Numbered from the stretch's first letter, positions 1-9,317 are shown. The stretch: 53,623 bases of DNA from Marseilla massiliensis (GCF_016899855.1 NZ_JACJJG010000012.1:1-53623), one strand, 5' to 3'. The notes: a model not told the origin generated them from the sequence alone. Program-made: numbers and translations.

Positions 1-67
1 GAGGTTTAAAGAAACCTTTTATACATCAAAAAAGGCCATAAGCGTGTTCTCTATCGGAAATTCTTTG

Positions 68-75
68 TACTTTTG
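68..75 (+). promoter_or_regulatory. Bacteroidota -7 box, promoter of the PH-domain gene/dacB
   Basis: TACTTTTG matches the TAnnTTTG -7 consensus of the Bacteroidota primary sigma factor and lies 11 bp before the start codon, implying a very short leader. No convincing -33 box is seen. Confidence 0.55.
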
Positions 76-86
76 CACGCAAAATC

Positions 87-485
87 ATGGACAAAATATT
101 CCGTCACCGTGCTTCTTGGTTGAATTATGCCGGTATCATCGTGGTAGCGGGTGGTGCCGTATGGGCGTTTTGCTGTTGGTCGGCGCTTGGCATTATGGCA
201 GGTATCGTACTTGTGGCTGCGTGCGTGCTGATGGTTGACAGGACGGTAAATACGCGGTATGTCGTTACTGAAGACGGCTGGCTTGTTGTCTGCCGGGGGC
301 GCTTCTCACGGCCGTTGAGGCTGCGCATTGGCGACATAACGGGCATTGAGAGGCTGCGTGCGGGATTGTTTCCCGTGGATTATGTATTGGTAAGATACGG
401 TTTAGACCATGTGGTATCCGTGCAGCCGGCCGGTATCGCAGCGTTTATGGCCGAGTTGGAAAGCAGGTTGAAGGAATGCGTTTAG
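87..485 (+). CDS. PH-domain-like small membrane protein
   Basis: A 132-residue protein with two adjacent hydrophobic segments (about residues 14-32 and 34-50) followed by a soluble beta-rich domain. The order (membrane anchor, then a segment reading TRYVVTEDGWLVVCRGRF and IGDITGIERLR) is that of bacterial PH-domain (bPH/DUF304-like) proteins, whose molecular role is generally unknown. It probably sits in the inner membrane with the PH-like domain in the cytoplasm. The dacB gene follows after 13 bp, so the two are likely cotranscribed and the protein may be linked to the cell envelope. The family assignment rests on layout and pattern only. Confidence 0.7.
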   Translation: MDKIFRHRASWLNYAGIIVVAGGAVWAFCCWSALGIMAGIVLVAACVLMVDRTVNTRYVVTEDGWLVVCRGRFSRPLRLRIGDITGIERLRAGLFPVDYVLVRYGLDHVVSVQPAGIAAFMAELESRLKECV

Positions 486-498
486 CCTTTAGATTGAA

Positions 499-1794
499 AT
501 GAGAAAATACTGGAATATTTGTTTGCAGGCCATTGCCCTTGTGTCAATGGCTGTTTTTTTGATGTCGTCGGCGGCCGTGCCAACGGGCTTGCATTATGTC
601 TCCGGGACGGTAGCGGGCGTCACGGAGGATAGCGTCGCGACCGATTCGGCCGTGCAAGACACTGTGATCGCCGAGCCGAACCTGCTCTGGCCGATTGACG
701 TGCAGTCGCGGCTTGACGTGCTGTTGCGCAGCGATATGCTGCGTACTTCTACCGTTGGACTGATGGTTTACGACCTTACGGCCGACTCGGTTATATTCAA
801 ATATAACGAGAAACAGCTCATGCGACCGGCCAGCACGCTGAAGATGATGGTGGCCGTGGCGGCTCTCGACCGTCTTGGCGACGGTTATGAGTACGAGACT
901 GGGCTGTACATGACGGGCGAGGTGACGGATAGCGTGCTCGACGGCGACCTGTATTGCAAGGGCGGTTTCGACCCCGTGTTCGGTCAACGTGACCTTTCCG
1001 CCTTTGTCGACAGTGTGCGGAGCCTCGGCGTTGACACTATTCGCGGCAACCTGTATGCCGACCTCTCGATGAAAGACGCCGACCGCCTGGGCGAGGGCTG
1101 GTGCTGGGATGACGACAATCCCGTGCTTACTCCGTTGCTGATTAACGGCAAGGACGGTTTCGTGGAGGAGTTTAAGAGTCGTCTTCACCGTGCCGGAATA
1201 ACGGTTGAAGGTGAGGTGAAGGAGGCCCGTACGCCGTCTGACGCCATACGGAAGTGCACCGTCAAGCGTGCCGTCAAGGACATTTTGCCGCGCATGATGA
1301 AGAAAAGCGACAACCTTTATTCGGAGTCATTGTTCTATCATCTGGCAGCGTCGAGGGTACATTCTGCCACGGTAACCGCCAAGGACGGCCGCCGGATGAT
1401 GAACCGTTTGATAGAGAAGCTCGGTTATGATGCGTCGGATTATTACATTGCCGACGGCAGCGGGCTGTCGCTTTACAACTATGTGTCGCCCGAACTGGAG
1501 GTTGCTTTCCTTAAATACGCCTACCGCCACGACCGCATATACGTACCCCTGTACGCCTCAATGCCGATAGCTGGCATGGACGGAACGCTTGACGACCGCA
1601 TGCGCCGCGGCTATGCGCGCGGCAACGTGCATGCCAAGACGGGTACAGTGACCGGCGTCAGCGGCCTGGCCGGATATTGTACGGCGGCCAACGGGCATGT
1701 ACTCTGCTTCTCGATTATCAACATGGGCATACGCCATGCGTCGTCAGGACGCAGGTTTCAGGACAGCGTTTGCGAGGCGCTTTGCCGCCCGTAA
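499..1794 (+). CDS. dacB: D-alanyl-D-alanine carboxypeptidase/endopeptidase, PBP4 type
   Basis: A 431-residue low-molecular-mass penicillin-binding protein of peptidase family S13, which trims pentapeptides and cleaves D-Ala-mDAP crosslinks in periplasmic peptidoglycan. A hydrophobic signal segment covers about residues 8-30. All three active-site motifs are visible: SxxK at S112-T-L-K115 (context RPASTLKMMV), SxN in KKSDNLYSE, and KTG in HAKTGTVTG near residue 381. The length fits the family, which carries extra domains between the first two motifs. It follows the PH-domain gene by 13 bp, probably in one operon. An 81-bp repeat element lies about 50 bp beyond the stop. Confidence 0.93.
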   Translation: MRKYWNICLQAIALVSMAVFLMSSAAVPTGLHYVSGTVAGVTEDSVATDSAVQDTVIAEPNLLWPIDVQSRLDVLLRSDMLRTSTVGLMVYDLTADSVIFKYNEKQLMRPASTLKMMVAVAALDRLGDGYEYETGLYMTGEVTDSVLDGDLYCKGGFDPVFGQRDLSAFVDSVRSLGVDTIRGNLYADLSMKDADRLGEGWCWDDDNPVLTPLLINGKDGFVEEFKSRLHRAGITVEGEVKEARTPSDAIRKCTVKRAVKDILPRMMKKSDNLYSESLFYHLAASRVHSATVTAKDGRRMMNRLIEKLGYDASDYYIADGSGLSLYNYVSPELEVAFLKYAYRHDRIYVPLYASMPIAGMDGTLDDRMRRGYARGNVHAKTGTVTGVSGLAGYCTAANGHVLCFSIINMGIRHASSGRRFQDSVCEALCRP

Positions 1795-1844
1795 TGATAC
1801 CCCTTGCGCCCGCCCGTTCTGCGGGTCGTGGCTGCATGTTTTGC

Positions 1845-1925
1845 GAAAGACGGCCTTTTGAAACGTAAAAGGCCGTCTTTCGTCTTCTAAAAGGCCATCT
1901 TCTGCACGCTAAAAGATGGCCTTTT
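1845..1925. repeat. 81-bp four-unit repeat element, copy A
   Basis: Four 15-bp units at 1845, 1867, 1889 and 1911, separated by 7-bp spacers GAAACGT, GTCTTCT and GCACGCT, giving a strict 22-bp period. Units 1 and 2 are perfect inverted copies (15-bp stem, 7-nt loop). Units 3 and 4 pair over 14 of 15 positions. A TTGATTATCA motif follows at about 1934. It occupies the non-coding stretch 1795-2093, in which no other feature is seen. Confidence 0.9.
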
Positions 1926-2093
1926 ATAATACGTTGATTATCATGATATTATGCAAGAGGTGGTAGCCGCCATGCCGAAGGGCCGTTTGGCATGGTGTGC
2001 GATAGGCTGCCGTAGGTAGGTTACGCACGCCTTTTAAACCTTAATTATTATTGTATTTTGTACTTTTTATTCGTTTATTCCGAAGAATTTGTG

Positions 2094-2101
2094 TAAGTTT
2101 G
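2094..2101 (+). promoter_or_regulatory. -7 box TAAGTTTG, near-leaderless promoter
   Basis: TAAGTTTG ends only 5 bp before the ATG at 2107. Transcription from such a box normally starts a few bases downstream, so the mRNA would begin at or next to the start codon. Confidence 0.55.
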
Positions 2102-2106
2102 CATAC

Positions 2107-2706
2107 ATGAATAATGGTTTAACGGGCGCCGTGAAATGGTGCGACAATGTGATAATAGCCGACGGCGACTATATAGACAAGGTAGCTTTTGACCTTATCG
2201 TGAACTTCGAGCGCATGATTGAGCGGCGCATACCGCAGGCCGACATGGCGCGGTGGATTGACTGCGTGGCCCTTGACGGAGGATTACGCGAGGGCGACAA
2301 CGTTACGCAAGTGATACTTATACACGACAGGAAGAACGGCCGACTGGAGAACTTCAAGCCGTCAATATACGCTGAAGAGCTTGACGGAAAGGCTTTCAGG
2401 GATAACCTCGGCGAGTTCGTTATCTCGGCATTGTCGCCCGAGGACATGGCCACAAAGGAGGATTTCTTTACCGAAACGGTCGAGATTGTGTGCAACCATA
2501 AGGACGTAAAGCGCGTCATGATAGTGCCCGATGCTGAGCGGATGTACGATGATGTGCGCCATGCCTTGCGCCGTGTGGACGAAGACAAGCGCGTGACCGT
2601 GTTCGCCATGCAGCCCATGCAGGGCGGCAACTTCCGCCAGGAGATACTTGGCTACTCGCTGATGAACGCTCTCGGAATACGGGCTGAAGAATTAGATAAA
2701 AAGTAA
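2107..2706 (+). CDS. conserved hypothetical protein (DUF6621-like)
   Basis: A soluble 199-residue protein without signal peptide or membrane segment; I recall similar Bacteroidales proteins under the DUF6621 name but could not check. It begins MNNGLTGAVKWCDN and is rich in acidic residues, with a segment predicted as mixed alpha/beta (VIVNFERMIERRIP, VTQVILIHDRKNGR). The reading frame stays open upstream to a TTG at 2089, but the promoter box at 2094-2101 lies inside that extension, so the ATG at 2107 is preferred. It precedes the dehydrogenase gene by 156 bp of purine-rich then pyrimidine-rich DNA. Function unknown. Confidence 0.75.
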   Translation: MNNGLTGAVKWCDNVIIADGDYIDKVAFDLIVNFERMIERRIPQADMARWIDCVALDGGLREGDNVTQVILIHDRKNGRLENFKPSIYAEELDGKAFRDNLGEFVISALSPEDMATKEDFFTETVEIVCNHKDVKRVMIVPDAERMYDDVRHALRRVDEDKRVTVFAMQPMQGGNFRQEILGYSLMNALGIRAEELDKK

Positions 2707-2862
2707 AGGAAAGGTGAAAGCGTGAAGAAGTGAAAAGGTGAAGAAGAGGCTTTGTGCCCAACGGTCTGTTGACAACCGTCCCAGCTGTCCCCGTTCCCCC
2801 AGTCCTCCCGGCCTTCCAAACCTCCAAAATAAAAGCAAACAACAAATAATAAAATAACTACA

Positions 2863-4101
2863 ATGGGAAGAGTATTAATGATTGGCGCCGGTGGCGTCGC
2901 TACAGTGGCAGCGTTCAAAATCGCCAAGAACGCTGACGTTTTTACTGAGTTTATGATTGCAAGCAGGCGCAAGGAGAAGTGCGACCTCATCGTCGAGGCC
3001 ATCCACAAGGCCGGAATCGACATGGACATCAAGACTGCGCAGGTTGATGCCGACGACGTGGAGCAGCTCAAGGCCCTCTTCAACGACTACAAGCCGGAGA
3101 TGGTTATCAACCTTGCGTTGCCTTACCAAGACCTCACCATCATGGACGCATGCCTGGCTTGCGGATGCAACTATCTTGACACTGCCAACTATGAGCCCAA
3201 GGACGAGGCACATTTCGAGTACTCATGGCAGTGGGCTTACAAGGAGCGCTTCGAGCAGGCTGGCCTGACCGCCATCCTCGGTTGCGGCTTCGACCCCGGC
3301 GTGAGCGGCATATATACGGCATACGCGGCTAAACATCACTTCGACGAAATACAGTATCTCGACATCGTGGACTGCAACGCCGGCAACCACCACAAGGCTT
3401 TCGCCACCAATTTCAACCCCGAAATAAACATACGCGAGATAACGCAGAAGGGCCTTTACTACAAGGACGGACAATGGCTTGAGACCGAACCTCTCGAGGT
3501 TCACAAGGCCTTGACTTACCCGAACATCGGCCCGCGCGAGAGCTATCTTATGCACCACGAAGAGCTGGAGAGCCTCGTGAAGAACTATCCGACAATCAAG
3601 CAGGCACGCTTCTGGATGACTTTCGGCCAGCAATACCTGACATATCTTGACGTCATCCAGAACATCGGCATGTCAAGAATAGACGAAATAGAGTATGAGG
3701 CACAGCTGGCTGACGGTTCGGGCAAGACGGTAAAGGTCAAAATAGTGCCCCTCCAGTTCCTCAAGGCCGTGCTGCCCAACCCGCAGGACCTTGGCAGCAA
3801 CTACGACGGCGAGACGAGCATAGGCTGCCGCATACGCGGACTGAAGGACGGAAAAGAGCGCACCTATTATATATATAACAACTGCAAGCACCAGGAAGCG
3901 TACAATGAGACCGGCATGCAGGGCGTAAGCTACACTACGGGAGTGCCCGCGATGATTGGCGCCATGATGTTCTTCAAGGGCCTGTGGCGCAAGCCCGGCG
4001 TGTGGAACGTCGAGGAGTTCGACCCGGATCCGTTCATGGAGCAGCTCAATAAGCAAGGTCTGCCTTGGCATGAGGTATTCGACGGTGACCTGGAATTGTA
4101 A
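2863..4101 (+). CDS. carboxynorspermidine/saccharopine dehydrogenase-family protein
   Basis: A 412-residue NAD(P)-dependent oxidoreductase. The N-terminal Rossmann fold starts with VLMIGAGGVATVAA (dinucleotide-binding glycine motif at about residues 7-12), and the family signature regions INLALPYQDLTIMDAC and GCGFDPGVSGIYTAYA follow. This long form in Bacteroidota corresponds to carboxynorspermidine dehydrogenase (synthase), which condenses aspartate semialdehyde with a diamine in the alternative spermidine pathway; the sequence alone does not exclude saccharopine dehydrogenase. The decarboxylase partner (nspC) is not in the window. Cytoplasmic, probably its own transcription unit. Confidence 0.82.
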   Translation: MGRVLMIGAGGVATVAAFKIAKNADVFTEFMIASRRKEKCDLIVEAIHKAGIDMDIKTAQVDADDVEQLKALFNDYKPEMVINLALPYQDLTIMDACLACGCNYLDTANYEPKDEAHFEYSWQWAYKERFEQAGLTAILGCGFDPGVSGIYTAYAAKHHFDEIQYLDIVDCNAGNHHKAFATNFNPEINIREITQKGLYYKDGQWLETEPLEVHKALTYPNIGPRESYLMHHEELESLVKNYPTIKQARFWMTFGQQYLTYLDVIQNIGMSRIDEIEYEAQLADGSGKTVKVKIVPLQFLKAVLPNPQDLGSNYDGETSIGCRIRGLKDGKERTYYIYNNCKHQEAYNETGMQGVSYTTGVPAMIGAMMFFKGLWRKPGVWNVEEFDPDPFMEQLNKQGLPWHEVFDGDLEL

Positions 4102-4112
4102 GATTTAAATAG

Positions 4113-4236
4113 TAAGTAATAAAGGAGAACGGAGGAAAGTAGTAAGTAGACATGTTTTGTTGGTCGGTGCCCGGCTGTATGCAACGTAGCATAAGTGCAT
4201 TTCTAATTACTCCTTTACTCCTTACTCCTTCTCTCC
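4113..4236. repeat. imperfect inverted repeat of low-complexity words
   Basis: Immediately after the dehydrogenase stop lies AGTAAGTAATAAAGGAG-like sequence, answered about 90 bp later by ATTACTCCTTTACTCCTTAC-like sequence just before recA. The arms pair only partly. It belongs to the same style as the better hairpins at 11560, 18901, 43440 and 45650. Confidence 0.4.
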
Positions 4237-4251
4237 TAAAACAAAGAAACA

Positions 4252-5286
4252 ATGGCAAAAGATAAAGACAACGCGGCCGACGCAATGGCGCAGGAAGGTA
4301 AACTGAAAGCCCTTCAGGCCGCAATGGCAAAGATAGAGAAGGATTTTGGCAAAGGCTCAATCATGAAATTGGGCGACGAGAACATTGAGAATGTTGAGGT
4401 AATACCCACTGGCAGTATCGGACTTAATGCCGCACTGGGCGTAGGCGGATATCCTCGTGGCAGGATAATAGAAATCTACGGCCCCGAAAGTAGCGGTAAG
4501 ACAACGCTCGCGATACATGCCATCGCTGAGGCGCAAAAGGCCGGAGGCATTGCCGCCTTTATAGATGCGGAGCATGCTTTTGACCGTTTCTACGCAGCTA
4601 AGTTAGGTGTTGACATCGACAACCTGCTCATCTCGCAGCCCGATAACGGCGAACAGGCTCTTGAAATAGCCGACCAGCTTATCCGTTCGTCGGCTATCGA
4701 CATCCTCGTTGTTGACTCTGTGGCCGCCCTTACGCCGAAGAAGGAGATAGAAGGCGACATGGGCGACAACAACGTCGGCCTGCAGGCACGCCTTATGAGC
4801 CAGGCTTTGCGCAAACTGACGTCAACCATCAGCAAGACCAACACTACTTGCATATTCATCAACCAGTTACGTGAGAAGATAGGAGTGATGTTCGGTAATC
4901 CTGAAACGACAACCGGAGGAAACGCCCTTAAGTTCTATGCCAGTGTGCGACTTGACATCCGCCGCATTACAAGTATAAAGGACGGCGACCAGGTTATAGG
5001 CAACCAAGTGCGTGTTAAGGTTGTAAAGAACAAGGTTGCGCCACCCTTCCGCAAGGCAGAGTTTGAAATAACGTTTGGCGAGGGAATATCCAAGGTCGGT
5101 GAACTTGTTGACCTCGGCGTTGAATATGACATCATACAGAAGAGCGGCTCGTGGTATTCTTACCAGGGAAGCCGCCTTGCGCAGGGACGTGATGCCACCA
5201 AGATATTGCTCAAGGATAATCCGGAGCTGTGTGAGGAGATAGAAGCTCAGATTATGCAGGCTATCTCTGACAATAACAATATTTAG
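4252..5286 (+). CDS. recA: recombinase RecA
   Basis: A 344-residue RecA, which forms ATP-dependent filaments on single-stranded DNA for homologous recombination and activates LexA-type self-cleavage. The Walker A motif GPESSGKTT is at residues 77-85. Walker B lies in [12 protein letters not shown], and the DNA-binding loop 2 region is in [20 protein letters not shown]. The C-terminal tail is acidic, as is usual. The start is the ATG after AAACAAAGAAACA. A strong hairpin terminator follows at 5299-5354. No SOS-type operator is recognised upstream. Confidence 0.98.
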   Translation: MAKDKDNAADAMAQEGKLKALQAAMAKIEKDFGKGSIMKLGDENIENVEVIPTGSIGLNAALGVGGYPRGRIIEIYGPESSGKTTLAIHAIAEAQKAGGIAAFIDAEHAFDRFYAAKLGVDIDNLLISQPDNGEQALEIADQLIRSSAIDILVVDSVAALTPKKEIEGDMGDNNVGLQARLMSQALRKLTSTISKTNTTCIFINQLREKIGVMFGNPETTTGGNALKFYASVRLDIRRITSIKDGDQVIGNQVRVKVVKNKVAPPFRKAEFEITFGEGISKVGELVDLGVEYDIIQKSGSWYSYQGSRLAQGRDATKILLKDNPELCEEIEAQIMQAISDNNNI

Positions 5287-5298
5287 GAATCATGTAAC

Positions 5299-5354
5299 CA
5301 ACGGCCTGAAACCGTGGGGATATAAGGCTATTCCCTCACTGTTTCAGGCCGTTG
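5299..5354 (+). terminator. long hairpin after recA
   Basis: Perfect 14-bp inverted repeat, CAACGGCCTGAAAC at 5299-5312 and its complement at 5341-5354, with further imperfect pairing inside (GTGGGGATA against TATTCCCTCAC). It lies 12 bp after the recA stop and is followed by TTGTTTTGG, a weak T-rich tract. Confidence 0.7.
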
Positions 5355-5392
5355 CGCTTGTTTTGGCGGTTCGTAAACAGGGCTTGTGGTAA

Positions 5393-6046
5393 ATGCGTAT
5401 AAGCGTAAAAGAACTTGAAGAATGGTTCTCCGAATTCAACGTTAAGTATTTCGGTGGCATACTGCCCATGCCGGCATTGTCGGTAGGCATGTCGAGAACT
5501 CGCCTCGGTTCGATGTCGTGGAAACGTACAAAAAAGATGTTCAGGACAAGAACCGAGTATACCATACGTATAAGTAACTATTACGACATGGACTCTAAAG
5601 CGTTCAAGAGCGTGCTCCTTCATGAGATGATACACCTGCTGATTGAGTACAAGCGTTTGAAAGACACCGCTCCGCACGGGGTTATTTTCCGTCAGAACAT
5701 GGACCGTATCAACGCTGACGGATGGAATATTACAGTCTCGGCGCGTATGAACGGCACGCCACTCAACGCCGTCAGGACAAACAACAAGGCACGGATTATA
5801 CTTGCGGCCGTGACTCTTGGGGGACGGCATATAGTCTCGGTGGTAAGTCCGAGATACGTTATTTCCATTGACAGGATACTGAAGAGGTCAACGGATATTA
5901 AGTCTTTTTCATGGCATATATCGACCGACAGTTACTTTGCCGGCTTTCCGGTTGTGCGTACTCCCCGTGGACGTGTAATTCCGCAAGATACATACGAACG
6001 TCTGGTTAGGGGTATGAAAAGCCTTGATTTGCCACAAGCGGAATGA
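5393..6046 (+). CDS. SprT-like zinc metalloprotease-fold protein
   Basis: A 217-residue cytoplasmic protein with a SprT-like N-terminal domain. The zinc-binding motif is HEMIH at residues 77-81, with a further candidate ligand in PHGVIF (H95). The part beyond residue 130 lacks a recognisable zinc ribbon. SprT/Spartan-type proteins cleave DNA-protein crosslinks in eukaryotes, whereas the bacterial function is largely untested. It lies 38 bp after the recA terminator on the same strand, so a role in DNA repair is suggestive but not shown. The start ATG follows GGTAA. Confidence 0.8.
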   Translation: MRISVKELEEWFSEFNVKYFGGILPMPALSVGMSRTRLGSMSWKRTKKMFRTRTEYTIRISNYYDMDSKAFKSVLLHEMIHLLIEYKRLKDTAPHGVIFRQNMDRINADGWNITVSARMNGTPLNAVRTNNKARIILAAVTLGGRHIVSVVSPRYVISIDRILKRSTDIKSFSWHISTDSYFAGFPVVRTPRGRVIPQDTYERLVRGMKSLDLPQAE

Positions 6047-6073
6047 CGCCATGCGGTGAGTTACCCGTAGGTC

Positions 6074-6310
6074 TCATTCATTTCTACAGCTTAGTTTTTC
6101 GCTGTAGGCTTTGAAAAAATCAAAATCGAGAATCCTAGATATCTTGAACAGTTCTTCTGTGTCGATTGAGGGCTTGGCAAATATTTTGTAGACATTAGTC
6201 CTGCTGCAGCCTAATTGCTCAGCGAACCATACTACCGTATGTCTGCGTTCTTTCAGTTTGCTCCTTATTATGGTGCCGATAGTTACCGGACCAAGGTTGT
6301 TTTTCATCAT
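6074..6310 (-). CDS. small XRE-type helix-turn-helix protein
   Basis: A 78-residue DNA-binding protein beginning MMKNNLGPVTIGTIIR. The helix-turn-helix lies in VVWFAEQLGCSRTNVYKIF, and the tail ELFKISRILDFDFFKAY is typical of a short Bacteroidales XRE-like family. The frame is open upstream to 6418, but a well-formed promoter lies inside that extension (-33 TTTG at 6395-6392, -7 TATCTTTG at 6371-6364). The sequence AGAGGA stands 6 bp before the ATG at 6310, which fixes the start there (6325 is the alternative). It is convergent with the SprT-like gene. Target unknown. Confidence 0.75.
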   Translation of the reverse strand: MMKNNLGPVTIGTIIRSKLKERRHTVVWFAEQLGCSRTNVYKIFAKPSIDTEELFKISRILDFDFFKAYSEKLSCRNE

Positions 6311-6363
6311 TCTAAGTCCTCTCATACAATCGCTTACTTTACAATTTGGACATTCTTGAATTG

Positions 6364-6395
6364 CAAAGATAACTTTATTTGCTGACAGGAGCAAA
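6364..6395 (-). promoter_or_regulatory. promoter of the small XRE gene
   Basis: On the minus strand: TTTG (-33), 20-bp spacer, TATCTTTG (-7), a near-ideal match to the Bacteroidota consensus. The predicted leader is about 45 nt. Confidence 0.7.
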
Positions 6396-6478
6396 CCCTT
6401 AAATCCCCACTTTGGCATACTCTGCGCCTAGGAGTGTTTATTAGGTGAATATTTGTGCTTATTCGGTTGTTATTTTTC

Positions 6479-6542
6479 AACGAACGGGCAGACAAGGGAT
6501 TTTGAGACCGTTAGGCCGTTTCTCCTTGTCTGCCCGTTCGTT
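6479..6542 (-). terminator. 19-bp perfect hairpin after alaS
   Basis: Perfect inverted repeat with arms 6479-6497 and 6524-6542 and a 26-nt loop, 18 bp beyond the alaS stop. There is no clear T-tract on either strand (minus strand continues GAAAAATAAC), so it may act as an mRNA 3'-end stabiliser or a non-canonical terminator. Confidence 0.6.
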
Positions 6543-6560
6543 AATGGTTTGCTTGTTTTA

Positions 6561-9194
6561 TTAAAGTTGGGCGAGTTCGATAACCTTGTCCACAGCGGCC
6601 GACAGTCCGTCGGGATTCTTTCCGCCTGCAGTGGCGAAGTGTGGCTGGCCTCCGCCGCCGCCCTGGATTAGCTTCGCAGCCTCGCGTACCATCTGTCCGG
6701 CGTTAAGGCCGTGGTCGGCTATGAGGTCTTTGCTTATCATCACGCTGAGCGTCGGGCGTCCTTCATATACGCTGCCTACGACACAGAGCAGATGGCCCGG
6801 CTCTGCCGCAGCAACCTTGAATACCAAGTCTTTAGCCATGTCGGGTTTCATCGGGATTACGGCAGACACAACTTTTACGCCGTTTACCATTCTGGCTTGT
6901 GCCAGTAGCTTGTCTTTTGTCTGTTCTACGGCTTCTGCTTGGAAACTCTCGATACTCTTCTTCATCGAGTCGTGTTCCTCGATATATTTTTCAATGACGC
7001 CTTTCAGGTCTTTTGCGTTGTTGAACAACGCACGGATAGCCTTCAGAGCGTCCTCTATGTTGTACAGAAGTTCCTCGCATTCCTTGCCCGTTTTTGCCTC
7101 GATACGGCGTATTCCGGCGGCCACGCTGCTTTCGGATATAATCTTTATCATGCCGATGCGGCCGGTTGAACGTGCGTGGATACCGCCGCAGAACTCAACA
7201 CTGGGGCCGAACTTAACCACGCGAACCTTGTCGCCGTACTTCTCTCCGAACAGCGCAATGGCTCCCATCTTCTTCGCTTCGTCAAGAGGCATGTCGCGGT
7301 GTTCGTCCAACGGGATGTCCTGACGTATCATATCGTTTACTATCCGCTCAACTTGGCGTATCTCTTCGTCGGTCACTTTCTGGAAGTGGGAGAAGTCGAA
7401 GCGCAGTGTGTCGGGCGAAACGTACGAGCCTTTCTGCTCTATATGGTCGCCCAGCACCTGCTTCAGGGCGTAGTCGAGCAGGTGGGTTGCCGTATGGTTG
7501 GCGGCGCTTGCCTCGCGCTTGTCAGTGTCGACACAGGCCATGAAGTCAGCTTCGGGCTGCTTGGGCAGCGCCTTTACTATGTGTATTGACTGTCCGTTCT
7601 CACGCTTTGTGTCGATTATCTCAACCGTTTCGTTCTCGCTTACCAGCACACCGCAGTCGCCTACCTGACCGCCCATTTCTCCGTAGAACGGCGTATTGTC
7701 GAGCACCAGCTCGTAGAAGGTGTTTTTCTTCTGCGTCACCTTGCGGTAGCGGAGAATGTGGCACTCGTATTCGGTATAGTCGTAGCCCACGAACTGCTGT
7801 TCGCCCTGGCGCAACTCGGTCCAGTCGCTGTTCTCAACGGCGGCTGCGTTGCGTGCGCGCTGCTTCTGCTTCTGCATTTCCTCGTCAAACTGTTTCTCGT
7901 CAACGGTCAGTCCGTTCTCACGGCAGATAAGTTCGGTAAGGTCGAGCGGGAAGCCGTAAGTGTCGAACAGGCGGAACGCCTTGGCGCCGTCAAGCTCGGT
8001 CTTGCCCTCTTTCTTAACCTCGTCCATTGCGTCGTTGAGCATGTTGATACCGTTAGACAGCGTGCGAAGGAACGAGTCTTCCTCCTCTTTTATCACCCTC
8101 ATGATAAGCTCGCGCTGTGCCGTTAGCTCGGGATAAGCCTCGCCCATCTCGGCGATAAGCGTGGGCACGAGGCGGAAGAGGAATGTCTCTTTCTGTCCGA
8201 GGAAGGTGTAAGCGTACCTGACGGCACGGCGCAGGATACGGCGGATAACGTAACCAGCCTTGGCGTTGCCCGGCAGCTGGCCGTCGGCTATAGAGAAAGC
8301 AACGGCGCGCAGGTGGTCGGCAACGACGCGCATTGCCACGTCTGTTTTCTCATCTTTGCCGTATTCAAGGCCCGAGAGGCGTGATATTTCCTTTATGATG
8401 GGCTGGAATATGTCGGTGTCATAGTTAGAGTGCTTGCCTTGCAGGGCACGAACGAGGCGCTCAAAGCCCATTCCCGTGTCGATAACGTTCATCGACAGCT
8501 TCTCGAGAGAGCCGTCCGCCTTGCGGTTGAACTGCATGAACACGAGGTTCCAGATTTCAATCACCTGCGGGTCGTCCTTGTTCACCAGCTCGCGTCCGGG
8601 TACTTTGGCCTTCTCTTCGGGCGTACGTGAGTCGAGATGGATTTCCGAACAAGGGCCGCAGGGGCCCGTGTCGCCCATCTCCCAGAAGTTGTCGTGCTTG
8701 TTTCCGTTGATGATATGGTCGGTCGGCACGTGCTTTGCCCAGTACCGGGCAGCCTCGTCGTCACGCTCGAGGTTCTCCTCCGGCGAGCCCTCGAACACCG
8801 TAACGTACAGGTCTTTCGGATCAAGGTGGAGCACGTCTACGAGGTATTCCCACGCCATGTCAATCGCTCCTTCCTTAAAGTAGTCGCCAAAGCTCCAGTT
8901 GCCCAACATCTCGAACATCGTGTGGTGGTACGTGTCGTGGCCTACCTCCTCAAGGTCGTTGTGCTTTCCGCTCACTCGCAGGCACTTCTGCGAGTCTGCG
9001 CGGCGGCGCGGTTCAGGGTCGCGCGTACCTAAAATAATATCCTTCCACTGGTTCATACCTGCGTTGGTGAACATCAGTGTGGGGTCGTCTTTGATAACCA
9101 TCGGTGCCGACGGCTCTATCTTGTGTCCTTTCGATTCAAAGAATTTCTTGAAAGATTCACGGATTTCGTTAGCTGTCATCATATTATATTTCAT
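6561..9194 (-). CDS. alaS: alanine--tRNA ligase
   Basis: An 877-residue class II aminoacyl-tRNA synthetase that charges tRNA-Ala. Visible parts: the N-terminal catalytic domain ([35 protein letters not shown]); the editing domain with the zinc/catalytic [11 protein letters not shown] and [13 protein letters not shown] motifs, which deacylates mischarged Ser and Gly; and a C-terminal C-Ala domain ending [15 protein letters not shown]. The first ATG gives [15 protein letters not shown]; an internal start at [10 protein letters not shown] (9179) would fit E. coli-type proteins equally well. A promoter lies just upstream (TAATTTTG at 9216-9209). Confidence 0.97.
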   Translation of the reverse strand: MKYNMMTANEIRESFKKFFESKGHKIEPSAPMVIKDDPTLMFTNAGMNQWKDIILGTRDPEPRRRADSQKCLRVSGKHNDLEEVGHDTYHHTMFEMLGNWSFGDYFKEGAIDMAWEYLVDVLHLDPKDLYVTVFEGSPEENLERDDEAARYWAKHVPTDHIINGNKHDNFWEMGDTGPCGPCSEIHLDSRTPEEKAKVPGRELVNKDDPQVIEIWNLVFMQFNRKADGSLEKLSMNVIDTGMGFERLVRALQGKHSNYDTDIFQPIIKEISRLSGLEYGKDEKTDVAMRVVADHLRAVAFSIADGQLPGNAKAGYVIRRILRRAVRYAYTFLGQKETFLFRLVPTLIAEMGEAYPELTAQRELIMRVIKEEEDSFLRTLSNGINMLNDAMDEVKKEGKTELDGAKAFRLFDTYGFPLDLTELICRENGLTVDEKQFDEEMQKQKQRARNAAAVENSDWTELRQGEQQFVGYDYTEYECHILRYRKVTQKKNTFYELVLDNTPFYGEMGGQVGDCGVLVSENETVEIIDTKRENGQSIHIVKALPKQPEADFMACVDTDKREASAANHTATHLLDYALKQVLGDHIEQKGSYVSPDTLRFDFSHFQKVTDEEIRQVERIVNDMIRQDIPLDEHRDMPLDEAKKMGAIALFGEKYGDKVRVVKFGPSVEFCGGIHARSTGRIGMIKIISESSVAAGIRRIEAKTGKECEELLYNIEDALKAIRALFNNAKDLKGVIEKYIEEHDSMKKSIESFQAEAVEQTKDKLLAQARMVNGVKVVSAVIPMKPDMAKDLVFKVAAAEPGHLLCVVGSVYEGRPTLSVMISKDLIADHGLNAGQMVREAAKLIQGGGGGQPHFATAGGKNPDGLSAAVDKVIELAQL

Positions 9195-9208
9195 TTACTT
9201 TCGGACGG

Positions 9209-9240
9209 CAAAATTATAAAAAATCCGACAAAAAGCCAAA
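9209..9240 (-). promoter_or_regulatory. alaS promoter
   Basis: Minus strand: TTTG at 9240-9237, 20-bp spacer, TAATTTTG at 9216-9209. The predicted leader before the first ATG is only about 8-10 nt, which leaves no room for a T-box or other leader control. Confidence 0.65.
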
Positions 9241-9317
9241 TTATTTGCCGTTATGAATGATAAATTCATAATTCATTGATAATGAGCACGTTCGCAAGCC
9301 ACGGCCAACGGCTTTGC

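Noticed and set aside
1845..1925. CRISPR-like array (regular repeats and variable spacers)
   Set aside because: Units are 15 bp with 7-bp spacers and inverted in places; there are always four units and no cas genes. Spacers of 7 bp are far too short.
2707..2862. Purine-rich then pyrimidine-rich gap before the dehydrogenase gene as a structured RNA
   Set aside because: No consistent stem could be drawn; it looks like low-complexity spacer, at most a relative of the word hairpins.
6586..7323. Open frames on the plus strand within alaS
   Set aside because: Complementary shadows of a strongly conserved synthetase gene.
9195..9236. T-box leader for alaS
   Set aside because: The promoter box is only about 15 bp before the start codon, so no leader long enough exists.
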